64,000 bases of DNA, from assembly GCF_009905435.1 (NCBI RefSeq), contig NZ_JAAAMT010000018.1:40412-104411 (forward strand), given 5' to 3'. The notes under the pieces are model-generated. The model worked only from the letters and a program-made list of their open reading frames with translations. It searched no databases and was not told the origin of the DNA. The stretch is from Pseudomonas sp. R5(2019). Lineage in GTDB: Bacteria > Pseudomonadota > Gammaproteobacteria > Pseudomonadales > Pseudomonadaceae. Numbering within the stretch: position 1 is the stretch's first letter; the number at the start of each line of letters is the position of its first letter. The position numbers and the translations under genes were made by a program. Positions 55,960 to 64,000 of the stretch are shown here, piece after piece.

Positions 55960-55971
55960 GCATTACCTCGA

Positions 55972-56841
55972 TCAGTGGCTGAGGAAGTCCAGCACCATGC
56001 GGTTGAACTTGTCGGCGTGCTCCCACTGCGCCCAGTGGCCGCAGCTGTTGAACACGTGCAGTTCGGAGTTGGGAATCCCGGCGATCAGCCGCAGGCCGGT
56101 GTCCATGGGTACGAAGCGGTCGTTGCGGCCCCAGATCACCAACGTCTGTGCCTTGATTTCGCCCAGACGCGGACTGAAGTCGGGGAACTGCTTGGGATTG
56201 ATATTCAGGCTCTCGACGAAATTGGACAGGTGCTCGCGACGCGACAGCATGTTGTCCAGGCGGGTCTGGAACAGCTGCTCGGTCAGGTCGCTGGTGTCGA
56301 AGACAAACACATTCATCATCTTCTTCAGGTTCTCGACGGTCGGCTCGCGGTACAGCCCCTGCAACAACTTGATGCCTTCGGTGGGCATCGGCACGAACGA
56401 ACTCGCCCCGCCGGTACCGCCACCCATCAGCACCAGTTTGCCCACGCGCTGCGGGTGGCTCAGGGCGAAGGCCACGGCGCTGTGGCCGCCCATGGAGTTA
56501 CCGAGGATGTGCACGCGCTCCAGACCGAGGATATCGAGCAGGCCCTTGAGGGCGTTGGCATTGAGGTCCGAGCGCGAGCCTGGGCACACGATCGGGTCGC
56601 TCTTGCTCCAACCCGGGCAGTCCATGAGGATCACCCGGTAACCCGCCTCGACCAGGGGTTCGATGTTGCGGTTGAAGTTGGCCCAACCACTGGCGCCTGG
56701 GCCAGAGCCGTGCAGCATCACCACCGTCTCGGCACCCTGGCCGCAATCGTTGTAGTGAATCTGCAGGTCGAGGTCGCCTTCCTGGATGCGGGCGAAGTGG
56801 CTGGTGCTGGCTTCGGTCAAGCTTTGGCAGGTAGTGCTCAT
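55972..56841 (-). CDS. mhpC: 2-Hydroxy-6-oxonona-2,4-dienedioate hydrolase
   Basis: 289 residues from ATG 56841 after AAGGAATT; the longer frame to 57009 overlaps mhpB and is rejected. Alpha/beta hydrolase: oxyanion stretch [12 protein letters not shown], nucleophile Ser in [10 protein letters not shown], Asp in WGRNDRFVP and His in CGHWAQWEH. It cleaves the C-C bond in the ring-fission product, giving 2-oxopent-4-enoate and succinate (or fumarate from the cinnamate analogue). Confidence 0.93.
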   Translation of the reverse strand: MSTTCQSLTEASTSHFARIQEGDLDLQIHYNDCGQGAETVVMLHGSGPGASGWANFNRNIEPLVEAGYRVILMDCPGWSKSDPIVCPGSRSDLNANALKGLLDILGLERVHILGNSMGGHSAVAFALSHPQRVGKLVLMGGGTGGASSFVPMPTEGIKLLQGLYREPTVENLKKMMNVFVFDTSDLTEQLFQTRLDNMLSRREHLSNFVESLNINPKQFPDFSPRLGEIKAQTLVIWGRNDRFVPMDTGLRLIAGIPNSELHVFNSCGHWAQWEHADKFNRMVLDFLSH

Positions 56842-56890
56842 TAGATAATTCCTTGAATTCAATGGAGGACGTGGCGAAGTCGTAACGATC

Positions 56891-57835
56891 TCAAACCGAA
56901 GACTGGGCAGTGAGCGCGCCGTAACCGGCGATCCATTCGGGGATCGGTCGGTAGTAGCGGTCACTCGCCTGATAGGGGCCAAAGGCCGAGAGTGCGGCGC
57001 AGGCCGCAACCCAGGTTTTCACCTCATGCGTCGACTTGCCGGCCAGTGCCGACAGGTTGTCATTACTCAGCTCGTCGAGCTCGGCCAGGCGGCCTTGGGC
57101 GAGGGTGTCGAGGAACTGTTGATCCCACTCGGGGTTCAGCGGATGCAGCGTGTGCGGGTCTTCGACAAACCGTTGGGCGGCGAGGATCACCCGCTGCTGG
57201 CGGGCGTCGCGTTCCGCGGCCGGCAGGTCCCGACCACTGCCCATCAGCCGATCGGCCATGCGCGCATCGACCTTGGCCAGCTCCGGCACCGGCGGCTGAT
57301 GCGACAAGCCACCGGAGCCGAGCAACAGCACCCGTTTGTTCAAGGATTTGGCGAAGCGCCCGATGGCTTCGCCGAGCAAGCGGGCGCGCTTGAAAGACGG
57401 CAACGGAGCCGCCACCGCGTTGATAAACACCGGGATCACCGGGCAACGATCGAGGCCACCGAGCAGCAGTTCGAGCGGCTGGGCAAAGCCGTGATCGACC
57501 TGCATGCGATAAGACACGGCAATATCTACGCCTGCGTCCAATACCGCAGTGGCGCAAGCCTCGGCCAGTTCCCTGGGAACACTGAGCGGACCGGCAGCAG
57601 TGCCGAAATCGCCAATCGCCTCGGCCGCCATGCCCAGGCAGAACGACGGCATCACGTCATAGAAAAAGCCGTTGTAGTGATCCGGTGCGAACAGAATCAC
57701 CAACTCGGGATCGAACTGTGCAATCCGCTGCCGGGCATCGGCCACCACGCCGTCAACCTCGGCCAGCACCGCAGGCAGCGGATCCACATGACCCACCAAC
57801 GGGGTATGGGACAGGCATTGCAAGTAGGCACTCAT
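56891..57835 (-). CDS. mhpB: 2,3-Dihydroxyphenylpropionate 1,2-dioxygenase
   Basis: 314 residues, class III (LigB-type) extradiol dioxygenase: [13 protein letters not shown] with an iron-binding His, [28 protein letters not shown] and [16 protein letters not shown]. It opens the catechol ring of 2,3-dihydroxyphenylpropionate (or the cinnamate) by meta-cleavage. Its start lies one base after the mhpA stop. Confidence 0.93.
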   Translation of the reverse strand: MSAYLQCLSHTPLVGHVDPLPAVLAEVDGVVADARQRIAQFDPELVILFAPDHYNGFFYDVMPSFCLGMAAEAIGDFGTAAGPLSVPRELAEACATAVLDAGVDIAVSYRMQVDHGFAQPLELLLGGLDRCPVIPVFINAVAAPLPSFKRARLLGEAIGRFAKSLNKRVLLLGSGGLSHQPPVPELAKVDARMADRLMGSGRDLPAAERDARQQRVILAAQRFVEDPHTLHPLNPEWDQQFLDTLAQGRLAELDELSNDNLSALAGKSTHEVKTWVAACAALSAFGPYQASDRYYRPIPEWIAGYGALTAQSSV

Positions 57836-57836
57836 T

Positions 57837-59507
57837 TCAGGCCACCTTGCTCATGCTCGGCGCGACGGCCGTTTGCGGCGTTGCTGACACAGCCTTGGCC
57901 AGAGCGTCACAGACGGTGCCAAGGGTTTGCGGGATGGCCAGGCCAGCGAGGAACCGGTCCGGGCGTACCAAGGCGATGGAGGCGGGGTAACGACCGAACC
58001 ACTCCTTGAGGCGACCCGTGCTGTCACCGATGCGAATGACGTCTTCGCTGACCGCACGCGCAGCCTTGAGCTGAACGCTGGGCAGAACTTGAATGAAGCA
58101 AGTCCCCAGATTGCGCCAGAACGCCACTTGTTCGGGGCTCAGGCCCCAGGTGGGATCGCTGCCCCAGGCGATGATCGCGAAACGGCTGCCGATGACCTCG
58201 TCCAGCAGGACTTCGGCGCCTGTGTCGGTCAGCACTTTGGGTTGGATGAACATGCGCCCGACCGGTGAGTCCTTGACCTCGGAGGAGGCGGCCACCAGCA
58301 CACCAGCATGGTATTGCGGCATGGGCTTGAAGCGCATTTCCAGGAAGTAGCGCTTGACCGGCGGCACGTAGTTCAACAGCCAGGACACGCCGTCGCGCAC
58401 GGTACCCAGCCAGCGTTTGGGCGGAGCCAAAACATGGCCGGCCAGTACCGACAGGTCGATCATCGCCTTGGCGTGGTCACGGCGCTCTTGCTCGTAGCTG
58501 TCGAGCAGCGCGTCACTGGCCAGGCCCTTGACCACCAGCGCCAGTTTCCAGGCCAGGTTGCAGGCATCACGCATGCCACTGTTATAGCCTTGGCCTTGCC
58601 ACACCGGCATGATGTGCGCGGCGTCGCCGGCCAGGAGCACCCGTTCGACACGGAACTTGCCAGCCAGCCGTGCGTTGTGGGTATACACCCGACTACGGAT
58701 CAGCTCGACCCGATCCGGATCAGGCAAAACCTTGCTCAGCAGGCGCCGCATGTTGGCCGGCTGGCTCAGCTCTGCCTCGGTTTCTCCGGGCATGACCATG
58801 AACTCGAAGCGCCGCACGCCATGGGGTAGCGCCGCCGAAACATAGGGCCGTACCGGGTCGCAGCATAGGTAAACGTTCGGTGTGCCCAGCGGGTCGTTGG
58901 CGATGTCGACCACAATCCACTGGTTCGGTGCGGTCTTGCCTTCAAAGGCGATATTCAGATTGCGGCGTACCAGGCTGTTGCCGCCATCGCAGCCGATCAG
59001 GTAGCGCGCCTGCAATTGTTCGCTGCGGCCGTCAGCGTCTTGCAGATCAAGCACAACGCCCTGTTCGTCCTGCTGGAAAGCGCACAGCTCACGAGAGAAC
59101 AGTACCCGTACATTGTCGAAGCGCTGCAACCCCTCGAACAGCACACGGTCAGCCAACGGCTGGATGAAAGCGTTACGCCGGGACCAACCGAACTCGTCGG
59201 TCTTGGGCTGGATATCGGCGAAGCAGCGACCCTTGGGTGTCAAGAAGCGCATGGCATGCCAGGGAGTGGTATGAGGCAAGACGCGCTCGGCCAGACCGAC
59301 GGCCTGGAAGGTGCGCAGGCTTTCGTCATCCAGGCCGATGGCGCGGGGGTAGTCGATCAGGCGGTCGAGCTTTTCGATGATCACCACACTGACGCCGCAC
59401 TGGCCCAGGTAGTTGGCGATCATCAGGCCGACGGGGCCGGCACCGACAATGGCGATGTCAGCTTGCAAGGGCTGCGCGGGCGAGGGGTGTTCAGGCAAAG
59501 TGCTCAT
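57837..59507 (-). CDS. mhpA: 3-(3-Hydroxyphenyl)propionate hydroxylase
   Basis: 556 residues from ATG 59507 after CGGAGATAACC. FAD-dependent aromatic hydroxylase: [20 protein letters not shown], the FAD/NADPH DG motif in [15 protein letters not shown], and [33 protein letters not shown]. It adds the second ortho-hydroxyl to 3-(3-hydroxyphenyl)propionate (or 3-hydroxycinnamate). First gene of the operon, divergent from mhpR. Confidence 0.93.
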   Translation of the reverse strand: MSTLPEHPSPAQPLQADIAIVGAGPVGLMIANYLGQCGVSVVIIEKLDRLIDYPRAIGLDDESLRTFQAVGLAERVLPHTTPWHAMRFLTPKGRCFADIQPKTDEFGWSRRNAFIQPLADRVLFEGLQRFDNVRVLFSRELCAFQQDEQGVVLDLQDADGRSEQLQARYLIGCDGGNSLVRRNLNIAFEGKTAPNQWIVVDIANDPLGTPNVYLCCDPVRPYVSAALPHGVRRFEFMVMPGETEAELSQPANMRRLLSKVLPDPDRVELIRSRVYTHNARLAGKFRVERVLLAGDAAHIMPVWQGQGYNSGMRDACNLAWKLALVVKGLASDALLDSYEQERRDHAKAMIDLSVLAGHVLAPPKRWLGTVRDGVSWLLNYVPPVKRYFLEMRFKPMPQYHAGVLVAASSEVKDSPVGRMFIQPKVLTDTGAEVLLDEVIGSRFAIIAWGSDPTWGLSPEQVAFWRNLGTCFIQVLPSVQLKAARAVSEDVIRIGDSTGRLKEWFGRYPASIALVRPDRFLAGLAIPQTLGTVCDALAKAVSATPQTAVAPSMSKVA

Positions 59508-59593
59508 GGTTATCTCCGTGAGGCTTATTGGCTTTCTTGTCGGCTGGAGTATGGGAACCGCCTCGCTGGCGGACAACGACGATCATTGCTACC

Positions 59594-59608
59594 GTGCACT
59601 GAGTGCAC
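59594..59608. promoter_or_regulatory. Palindromic operator between mhpA and mhpR
   Basis: GTGCACTGAGTGCAC is a perfect 15-base palindrome, 33 bases before mhpR and about 87 bases before mhpA. It is the best candidate for the MhpR site. Confidence 0.6.
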
Positions 59609-59640
59609 ATCGTTGATTAACAAGAATAAATGGGTGCTGT

Positions 59641-60423
59641 ATGAGCGAAACCGAATACAAGGCCGTGCGCGGTCTGATCCGTGGCCTGGCACTGATCAAT
59701 GGCTTGAATCGCTTCGATGGCGGTGCCAGCACGGCGCAACTGGCCGAGCACAGCGGGCTGCATCGCACCACCGTGCGCAGGCTGCTGGAGACCTTGCAGG
59801 CCGAGGGCTATGTGCGGCGCAGCGAGTCGGATGACAGCTATCGACTGACGTTGAAAGTCCGTGAGCTCAGTGAGGGGTTTCGCGATGAACAATGGATTTC
59901 TTCCATCGCCGCGCCCTTGCTCGGTGAGTTACTGCAGGAAGTGGTCTGGCCTACCGACCTGTGCACGCTGGACGTCGATGCCATGGTCATTCGCGAGACG
60001 ACCCACCGCTTCAGTCGACTGTCGTTCCACCGCTCCATGGTGGGCCGGCGGCTGCCGTTGCTGATGACGGCGACGGGGAGGGCGTACTTCGCCTTTTGCC
60101 CGGCTGCCGAGCGTGAGGAATTGATCGAAATCATGATCAGCCGGGACGACGAGCAATCGGTGCTGGCCCGAGACCGGCGCTTTATCGAACGACTGGTCGA
60201 GCACACCTTGAACAAAGGTTACGGTGAGAACTATGCGCACTGGGGGAAGGAGCGAAAAATTGCCGCCATCGCCACGCCGATCCTGCAGGGGCAACGGGTC
60301 ATGGGGTGTTTGAATCTGGTGTACATCGCCAAGGCGATGCCCATCGAAGAAGCGGCCCGCCGATATCTGGGGGCCATGCGTCGAGTCGTGACGAAGATCG
60401 AGGAGGGGGTCACTGGGAGCTAA
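59641..60423 (+). CDS. mhpR: IclR-family activator of the mhp operon
   Basis: 260 residues. N-terminal winged helix: LIRGLALINGLNRFDGGAST, AQLAEHSGLHRTTVRRLLETLQAEGYV. C-terminal effector domain with GRRLPLLMTATGRAYFAFCP and GYGENYAHWGKERKIAAIATP. In E. coli MhpR activates the mhp genes with 3-(3-hydroxyphenyl)propionate as ligand. It is divergent from mhpA. Its start at 59641 follows AATGGGTGCTGT, a weak site. Confidence 0.9.
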   Translation: MSETEYKAVRGLIRGLALINGLNRFDGGASTAQLAEHSGLHRTTVRRLLETLQAEGYVRRSESDDSYRLTLKVRELSEGFRDEQWISSIAAPLLGELLQEVVWPTDLCTLDVDAMVIRETTHRFSRLSFHRSMVGRRLPLLMTATGRAYFAFCPAAEREELIEIMISRDDEQSVLARDRRFIERLVEHTLNKGYGENYAHWGKERKIAAIATPILQGQRVMGCLNLVYIAKAMPIEEAARRYLGAMRRVVTKIEEGVTGS

Positions 60424-60457
60424 CGTCAGAAGTGAGTTGTCTCTGAGACAGTACCAC

Positions 60458-61135
60458 TCATTGATCAAAGCCATGAAAGGTAGTGAAACCGGCAATCGGT
60501 TCACGTGCAGTGTTGAAATTATTTTCAGGCGCAGTGCGATCTTCGTGCCCTAAAGCGATTCCACAGACCAGTATGTGGTCATCCGGTAGAGGGAGGTGTT
60601 GGCGCACAATCTTGTGATACCACGCAAAAGCTGCTTGGGCACAAGTGTGAAAACCCTGGCCTCGCGCGGCGAGCATGATGTTCTGCATAAACATGCCGAG
60701 ATCCATGTAACTACCGGTATTGAGTCGACGATCAAGGCTGATCAATAGCCCGACAGGGGCATCGAAGAACAAGTAATTACGTAAAGTCTGACGCTCGCGA
60801 GCCTCCAGATCGCCACGCGCGATCCCCAGGGCTTCATCGAGATCGACGCCCACTTCGCGGCTGCGACCTGAGTAAGGCTCAAAGCATTGGTCCGGGTAAT
60901 ACTGATATTCAGGAGTATGTTCATCGCTTTGTGTTGCAGCCGCCTCGAGGATATCGCGACACAGCGCTTGTTTGGCGGCGCCTGTCAGCACATGGACATG
61001 CCAGGGTTGTACGTTGTTGCCGCTCGGTGCGCGAGCAGACAGCTCCAGTATGCGCTCGATCGACGGGCGAGGAATGTGTCCAGAGAGGAAGCGGCGGACC
61101 GATTTACGAGAGCGGATGGCAGAGTCTACATGCAT
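60458..61135 (-). CDS. Nitroreductase family protein
   Basis: 225 residues from ATG 61135 after CAGGAGACTCG. FMN-binding nitroreductase fold: AIRSRKSVRRFLSGHIPRP, APSGNNVQPWHVHVLTG, NYLFFDAPVGLLISLDRRL, and GIALGHEDRTAPENNF in the C-terminal part. Such enzymes reduce nitroaromatics, quinones or enones with NAD(P)H. It is convergent with mhpR and follows an OprD remnant on the same strand. The substrate is not evident. Confidence 0.88.
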   Translation of the reverse strand: MHVDSAIRSRKSVRRFLSGHIPRPSIERILELSARAPSGNNVQPWHVHVLTGAAKQALCRDILEAAATQSDEHTPEYQYYPDQCFEPYSGRSREVGVDLDEALGIARGDLEARERQTLRNYLFFDAPVGLLISLDRRLNTGSYMDLGMFMQNIMLAARGQGFHTCAQAAFAWYHKIVRQHLPLPDDHILVCGIALGHEDRTAPENNFNTAREPIAGFTTFHGFDQ

Positions 61136-61160
61136 GACGAGTCTCCTGAGACAGAAATGG

Positions 61161-61181
61161 AAGCGGGCGCAGTGCCCGCTT
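61161..61181. terminator. Hairpin between the OprD remnant and the nitroreductase gene
   Basis: AAGCGGGC and GCCCGCTT arms with a five-base loop, followed by T on the plus strand. On the minus strand it would separate the remnant's transcript from the nitroreductase gene. Confidence 0.5.
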
Positions 61182-61191
61182 TCGTTGGGGG

Positions 61192-61478
61192 TTACCAAAA
61201 TTTGAAGGAATAATTGATCAGTGCCCGATGTTCATCGACAAAGTGGAAGTAAATACCGTTATTGAGTGCCCACGGATCGGCGACCAGAAGGAAGGGCAGT
61301 CCGGTCTTGCCGTCTTGATTCTGGTAGGCCACGTCCAGGGAGTGCCCGGAGGAGGACAGCTCAACATCGCTCCGAGAAAACGATTATCAACGCTAGTGTG
61401 CCCCTCGCCATCACTATCAAAGTAGCGCAGGTCTGATTTGAGTGTCGTGCCGCTCGTCAGCGGTAGCGTGTAAATCAA
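61192..61478 (-). pseudogene. OprD porin C-terminal remnant with a frameshift
   Basis: The minus strand reads YTLPLTSGTTLKSDLRYFDS, then NRFLGAML, like the last third of OprD porins. After CPP the frame shifts; the other frame continues GHSLDVAYQNQDGKTGLPFL, LVADPWALNN and ends INYSFKFW with the C-terminal Trp and stop at 61192-61194. At most ~95 of ~420 residues remain. It shares the strand of the nitroreductase gene. Confidence 0.8.
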
Positions 61479-61796
61479 GCCATGCGCCTATTGATCGTTC
61501 TCGCCTGGCGATGTCGCAAACAGGACAAAGCATGCCGCTTTGAGTCGCTTCGACCGAAGATCGAAGGCCTTAGCATGAGGATGGCTCATAAGGAGTTGGC
61601 ATTATGATGAAGATCATAATTATAAAAGGTGCACTATGTTTTCTTATAAATCGCACAACCCAATACCCGGCGCTTTCCTGTCGCCAGACTAAATTCCCGC
61701 ATTAGAAATAGACTGTTTAAATTCCAGGCTTATCGCTGTGATGCTTGTCACGGCGCCTCGGTAGCGTGCCTTCATAAAAAAAATAAGGGCTTACTC
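61479..61796. promoter_or_regulatory. Upstream region of the GabP-like gene with a palindrome
   Basis: No gene is seen in these 318 bases. A perfect inverted repeat, ATTATGAT and ATCATAAT with spacer GAAG, lies at 61602-61621 and is followed by AT-rich sequence. It is a candidate operator for the permease gene. Confidence 0.4.
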
Positions 61797-63206
61797 ATGT
61801 CGATCAATACAGACGCATCGAAAGGTGACAACTTGTCACCTGGGTTCAAACAGCGCCATGTCACGATGCTTTCCATTGCCGGTATCATTGGTGCTGGACT
61901 TTTTATTGGTTCGGGTCATGCGATTGCTGCGGCAGGACCTTCAGCCATAGTCGCCTACGCCTTGGCCGGGTTATTAGTGGTGTTCGTCATGCGAATGCTC
62001 GGTGAAATGGCAGTCGCTTCCCCGGACACAGGGTCATTCTCTACTTACGCCGATAAAGCGATAGGGCCTTGGGCGGGGTTTACAATTGGTTGGTTGTACT
62101 GGTGGTTCTGGGTCTTGGTAATACCGCTCGAAGCCATCGCGGCCGGGGTCGTGCTCAATAGTTGGTTTCCCCAGATAGAAACCTGGATGTTCGCTGTGAG
62201 TGTGACGGCACTGCTGACCCTCACCAACTTGTTCAGTGTCGCCAAGTACGGCGAATTCGAATTTTGGTTTGCGATGGTTAAAGTCGTGGCGATCGTATCG
62301 TTCATCGGGCTCGGCGCCTGTGCCATCGCGGGTTGGTTGCCGGGGCGGGAGGTCAGTGGCGTCGCTCGTCTTGTGTCTGATTTCGGCGGCTTCATGCCCA
62401 ACGGCTGGGAGGCGATCATCGGCGCTCTGCTGACCACGATGTTCAGCTTTGTCGGCACCGAGGCGGTGACCATCGCAGCGGCAGAATCCAAGGACCCTGC
62501 GAAAAATATTGCAAGGGCTACAAAATCGGTTATCTGGCGGATCTGTATTTTTTATCTGCTCTCGATTTTCGTGATTATTTCCGTGGTGCCGTGGAATGAT
62601 ACTTTGCTGCCCGTTCAAGGGTCGTATCAACGAGCACTGGAGATCATGAACATACCCCATGCAAAAATGATGGTTGACGTGGTCGTACTGTTCGCTGTTG
62701 CCAGTTGCTTGAACTCGGCGATTTATATTTCCTCTCGAATGGTCTACTCGCTGAGCAAGCGCAATGAAGCGCCCGGATTCCTCCAGCGCACATCATCGGC
62801 GGGCGTGCCTCGGGCCGCGGTGATCGCCAGTACGGCAATAGGTATTGCGACGACGGCATTGAATTTCTTCGCACCGTCTGAAGTATTCGCGTTTCTGCTG
62901 GCCAGTTCGGGTGCCATTGCATTGCTCGTCTATCTGGTGATTGCCTTTTCACAATTGCGTATGCGAGCAAAGCTTGAAAAGTCCAATGCCCGAATCGAAT
63001 TCAGGATGTGGCTGTTTCCTTGGCTGACTTGGTTGGTGATTGCTTTCATCATCTTTGCGCTGGGCGTCATGATCGCCATGCCCGCGCATCGCAATGAGGT
63101 ATTGTCTACCGCAGCATTGACGATCGTCATCATCGCCTTGAGCCTTATGAAAACTCGTCAGCACTCGCATAAGACCCAGTATTCATCGGTTTCCGGGAAA
63201 CGGTGA
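61797..63206 (+). CDS. GabP-like amino-acid permease (APC family)
   Basis: 469 residues; ATG 61797 follows AATAAGGGCTTACTC. LSPGFKQRHVTMLSIAGIIGAGLFIGSGHAI and GEMAVASPDTGSFSTYADKAIGPWAGF are diagnostic for the AAT branch of APC permeases and closest to GABA permease GabP; FSFVGTEAVTIAAAESKDPAKNIARA lies in the middle. About 12 TM segments. It probably takes up GABA or a related omega-amino acid. No gabT or gabD lies in the window. Confidence 0.87.
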   Translation: MSINTDASKGDNLSPGFKQRHVTMLSIAGIIGAGLFIGSGHAIAAAGPSAIVAYALAGLLVVFVMRMLGEMAVASPDTGSFSTYADKAIGPWAGFTIGWLYWWFWVLVIPLEAIAAGVVLNSWFPQIETWMFAVSVTALLTLTNLFSVAKYGEFEFWFAMVKVVAIVSFIGLGACAIAGWLPGREVSGVARLVSDFGGFMPNGWEAIIGALLTTMFSFVGTEAVTIAAAESKDPAKNIARATKSVIWRICIFYLLSIFVIISVVPWNDTLLPVQGSYQRALEIMNIPHAKMMVDVVVLFAVASCLNSAIYISSRMVYSLSKRNEAPGFLQRTSSAGVPRAAVIASTAIGIATTALNFFAPSEVFAFLLASSGAIALLVYLVIAFSQLRMRAKLEKSNARIEFRMWLFPWLTWLVIAFIIFALGVMIAMPAHRNEVLSTAALTIVIIALSLMKTRQHSHKTQYSSVSGKR

Positions 63207-63229
63207 TTCGACTGCCGGGATGATCGGTA

Positions 63230-63258
63230 GGTATGGCCGATATAAGATCGGCCATACC
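63230..63258 (+). terminator. Terminator after the GabP-like gene
   Basis: Twelve-base arms GGTATGGCCGAT and ATCGGCCATACC with loop ATAAG. No T run follows; CTCAGGCTGCTGACAAAC comes next, as after the terminators at 45.2 kb. Confidence 0.7.
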
Positions 63259-63304
63259 TCAGGCTGCTGACAAACCTCGCGCCTATCGTAGGAACCGGGC
63301 TTGC

Positions 63305-63477
63305 CCCAATGCCAGTCAGTTAAGGAATGGAGCGCCGATAAACCTGTGTGCGGATTTACCGGATCGCCGGACCGCCGCGAATGAACGATGACGCGTAATG
63401 CCTGAAAAACCGCGGTGTTTTCGTTCGCGGATAAATCCGCTCCCACATGTTCTGCGCCTTAACTGACCGGCATTGGG
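63305..63477. repeat. Composite palindromic element, copy 2
   Basis: Outer repeats of 21 bases (63305-63325 and 63457-63477) differ from each other at one base and match those of copy 1. The right inner REP arm is intact (to about 63447), but the left arm is broken: GTGTGCGGATTTACC is followed by about 20 unrelated bases. The spacer GCCTGAAAAACCGCGGTGTT is shared with copy 1. This whole element occupies the gap after the permease gene. Confidence 0.8.
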
Positions 63478-63588
63478 TCTTGCCCGGGACGCTGCTGACA
63501 AAGTTATCGGCATGCGGGAAATTGAAGAATCGCCCATACTGCCTGAAATCGAAGCCGAGTCGCGGCAATATAACGATGGTGAACCACG

Positions 63589-63807
63589 ATGATTACTTTC
63601 ACAGGGAACAACTGGAACCAAGCCTTGTGCGAAGCCTATGCGCTGGTGAAGTTTCTCAGCGATCAGCAGAATATCGACAGTTGTCTAGCCGAGTTTTCTG
63701 GCGCGATCATGGACGACGGTGTGGTCGCGCCAGCTGATGTGCACCTGTGCGCTGAATTGAATGCAGAAGGCCAGCTGACCATTACTGCGGTAGAGGTTGC
63801 CGAGTAA
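63589..63807 (+). CDS. Small hypothetical protein
   Basis: 72 residues from ATG 63589 (weak ribosome site GATGGTG). The sequence is balanced and slightly acidic (ALCEAYALVKFLSDQQN, DGVVAPADVHLCAELNAEG), without signal peptide or TM segment. No family recognised. Codon use looks coding. It lies between the repeat element and the group II intron end. Confidence 0.5.
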   Translation: MITFTGNNWNQALCEAYALVKFLSDQQNIDSCLAEFSGAIMDDGVVAPADVHLCAELNAEGQLTITAVEVAE

Positions 63808-63874
63808 TGACACCTTTGGGCGTGTCACTGAACGGCCAGTTCTTTCTTCCGATAACGAAGGGCCGGATCGCACG

Positions 63875-64000
63875 GTCGGGTAGTCAGACGCGGTTACCCG
63901 CGTCCAACCCCCTAAGAACCGTGCATGCGAGTTTCCCAGCACACGGCTCAAGCCTCTACAAAGGCACTATTAAGTACCCGGCTATACCTCTTTAACATTG
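63875..64000 (-). mobile_element. 3' end of a group II intron (domains V and VI)
   Basis: On the minus strand 63949-63916 reads a 34-base domain V that begins GAGCCGTGTG and ends GCATGCACGGTTC, with the AGC triad, paired arms and a GAAA-type loop. Downstream comes a domain VI hairpin (GGACGCGG/CCGCGTCT) with a bulged-A region GACTA, then ACTACCCGAC, which fits the 3' AY end of bacterial introns at about 63875. The reverse transcriptase gene and 5' end should lie to the right of the window. The flank at the 3' junction is the stretch just left of 63875. Confidence 0.75.

Noticed and set aside
55663..58009. Long plus-strand frames over mhpD, mhpC and mhpB
   Set aside because: Antisense shadows of the mhp operon.
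63447..63737. 96-codon plus-strand frame overlapping the small hypothetical gene
   Set aside because: It starts within the palindromic element and its composition is less protein-like than the frame at 63589.
63685..63995. Short frames on both strands at the right end
   Set aside because: They overlap the structured RNA of the group II intron end.

Overview
The window looks like a chromosome segment of a Pseudomonas (P. putida/P. fluorescens type). The evidence is an OprD-family porin and an OprD remnant, REP palindromes of the pseudomonad type, a complete mhp operon, a MocR/GntR regulator and many LysR, IclR, MarR and TetR regulators. It is dominated by catabolic and uptake genes, with several gene remnants. 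No rRNA, tRNA, CRISPR array or prophage was seen.

Region 1 (1-22 kb) is an aromatic/hydrophobic-compound island. It holds the end of a VanA-type Rieske oxygenase, a LigW-like decarboxylase, an acyl-CoA dehydrogenase, a Spinster-like MFS carrier, a PQQ/haem alcohol dehydrogenase, a decapitated carotenoid-oxygenase remnant, then DUF1302, DUF1329, YCF48-like, RND and DUF3237 genes followed by a TetR gene. Three promoters in this stretch share a TATATAAG palindrome, and a related sequence lies in front of a MarR gene. A second part has a double-MarR regulator, an HpaB/HpaC-type flavin monooxygenase pair under a TetR gene with a perfect 32-bp palindrome, and a full-length lignostilbene-dioxygenase-like enzyme. 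The simplest reading is uptake and breakdown of lignin-like phenolics: ring hydroxylation, cleavage of a side-chain double bond, oxidation, O-demethylation and decarboxylation.

Region 2 (22-45 kb) carries decayed genes (an RraA-like gene cut by an IS5-family fragment, and LysR remnants at two places). It also has a DmpA-type peptidase, a LuxR regulator, a nitrilase-family amidase with an orphan polyamine-type binding protein, and three sets of polar amino-acid ABC transporter genes. These sit beside a class III aminotransferase, a class II aldolase, a TIM-barrel isomerase, an isopenicillin-N-synthase-like oxygenase and a DadA/PuuB-like FAD oxidase. The substrates are not evident and may include undescribed nitrogen compounds.

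Region 3 (45-51 kb) has an ACP-acyl-AMP ligase-PlsC fusion protein, a UMF1-type MFS carrier and a small repeat-containing periplasmic protein. Two kinds of palindromic element are present: a terminator-REP-terminator block and a REP pair inside 20-bp inverted repeats, the latter also found at 63.3 kb.

Region 4 (50.5-60.4 kb) is a complete 3-(3-hydroxyphenyl)propionate operon, mhpABCDFE-T-oprD, divergent from mhpR. It takes the substrate through meta-cleavage to central metabolites. Region 5 (60.4-64 kb) holds a nitroreductase, an OprD pseudogene, a GabP-like permease, a small ORF and, running off the right edge, the 3' end (domains V and VI) of a group II intron.
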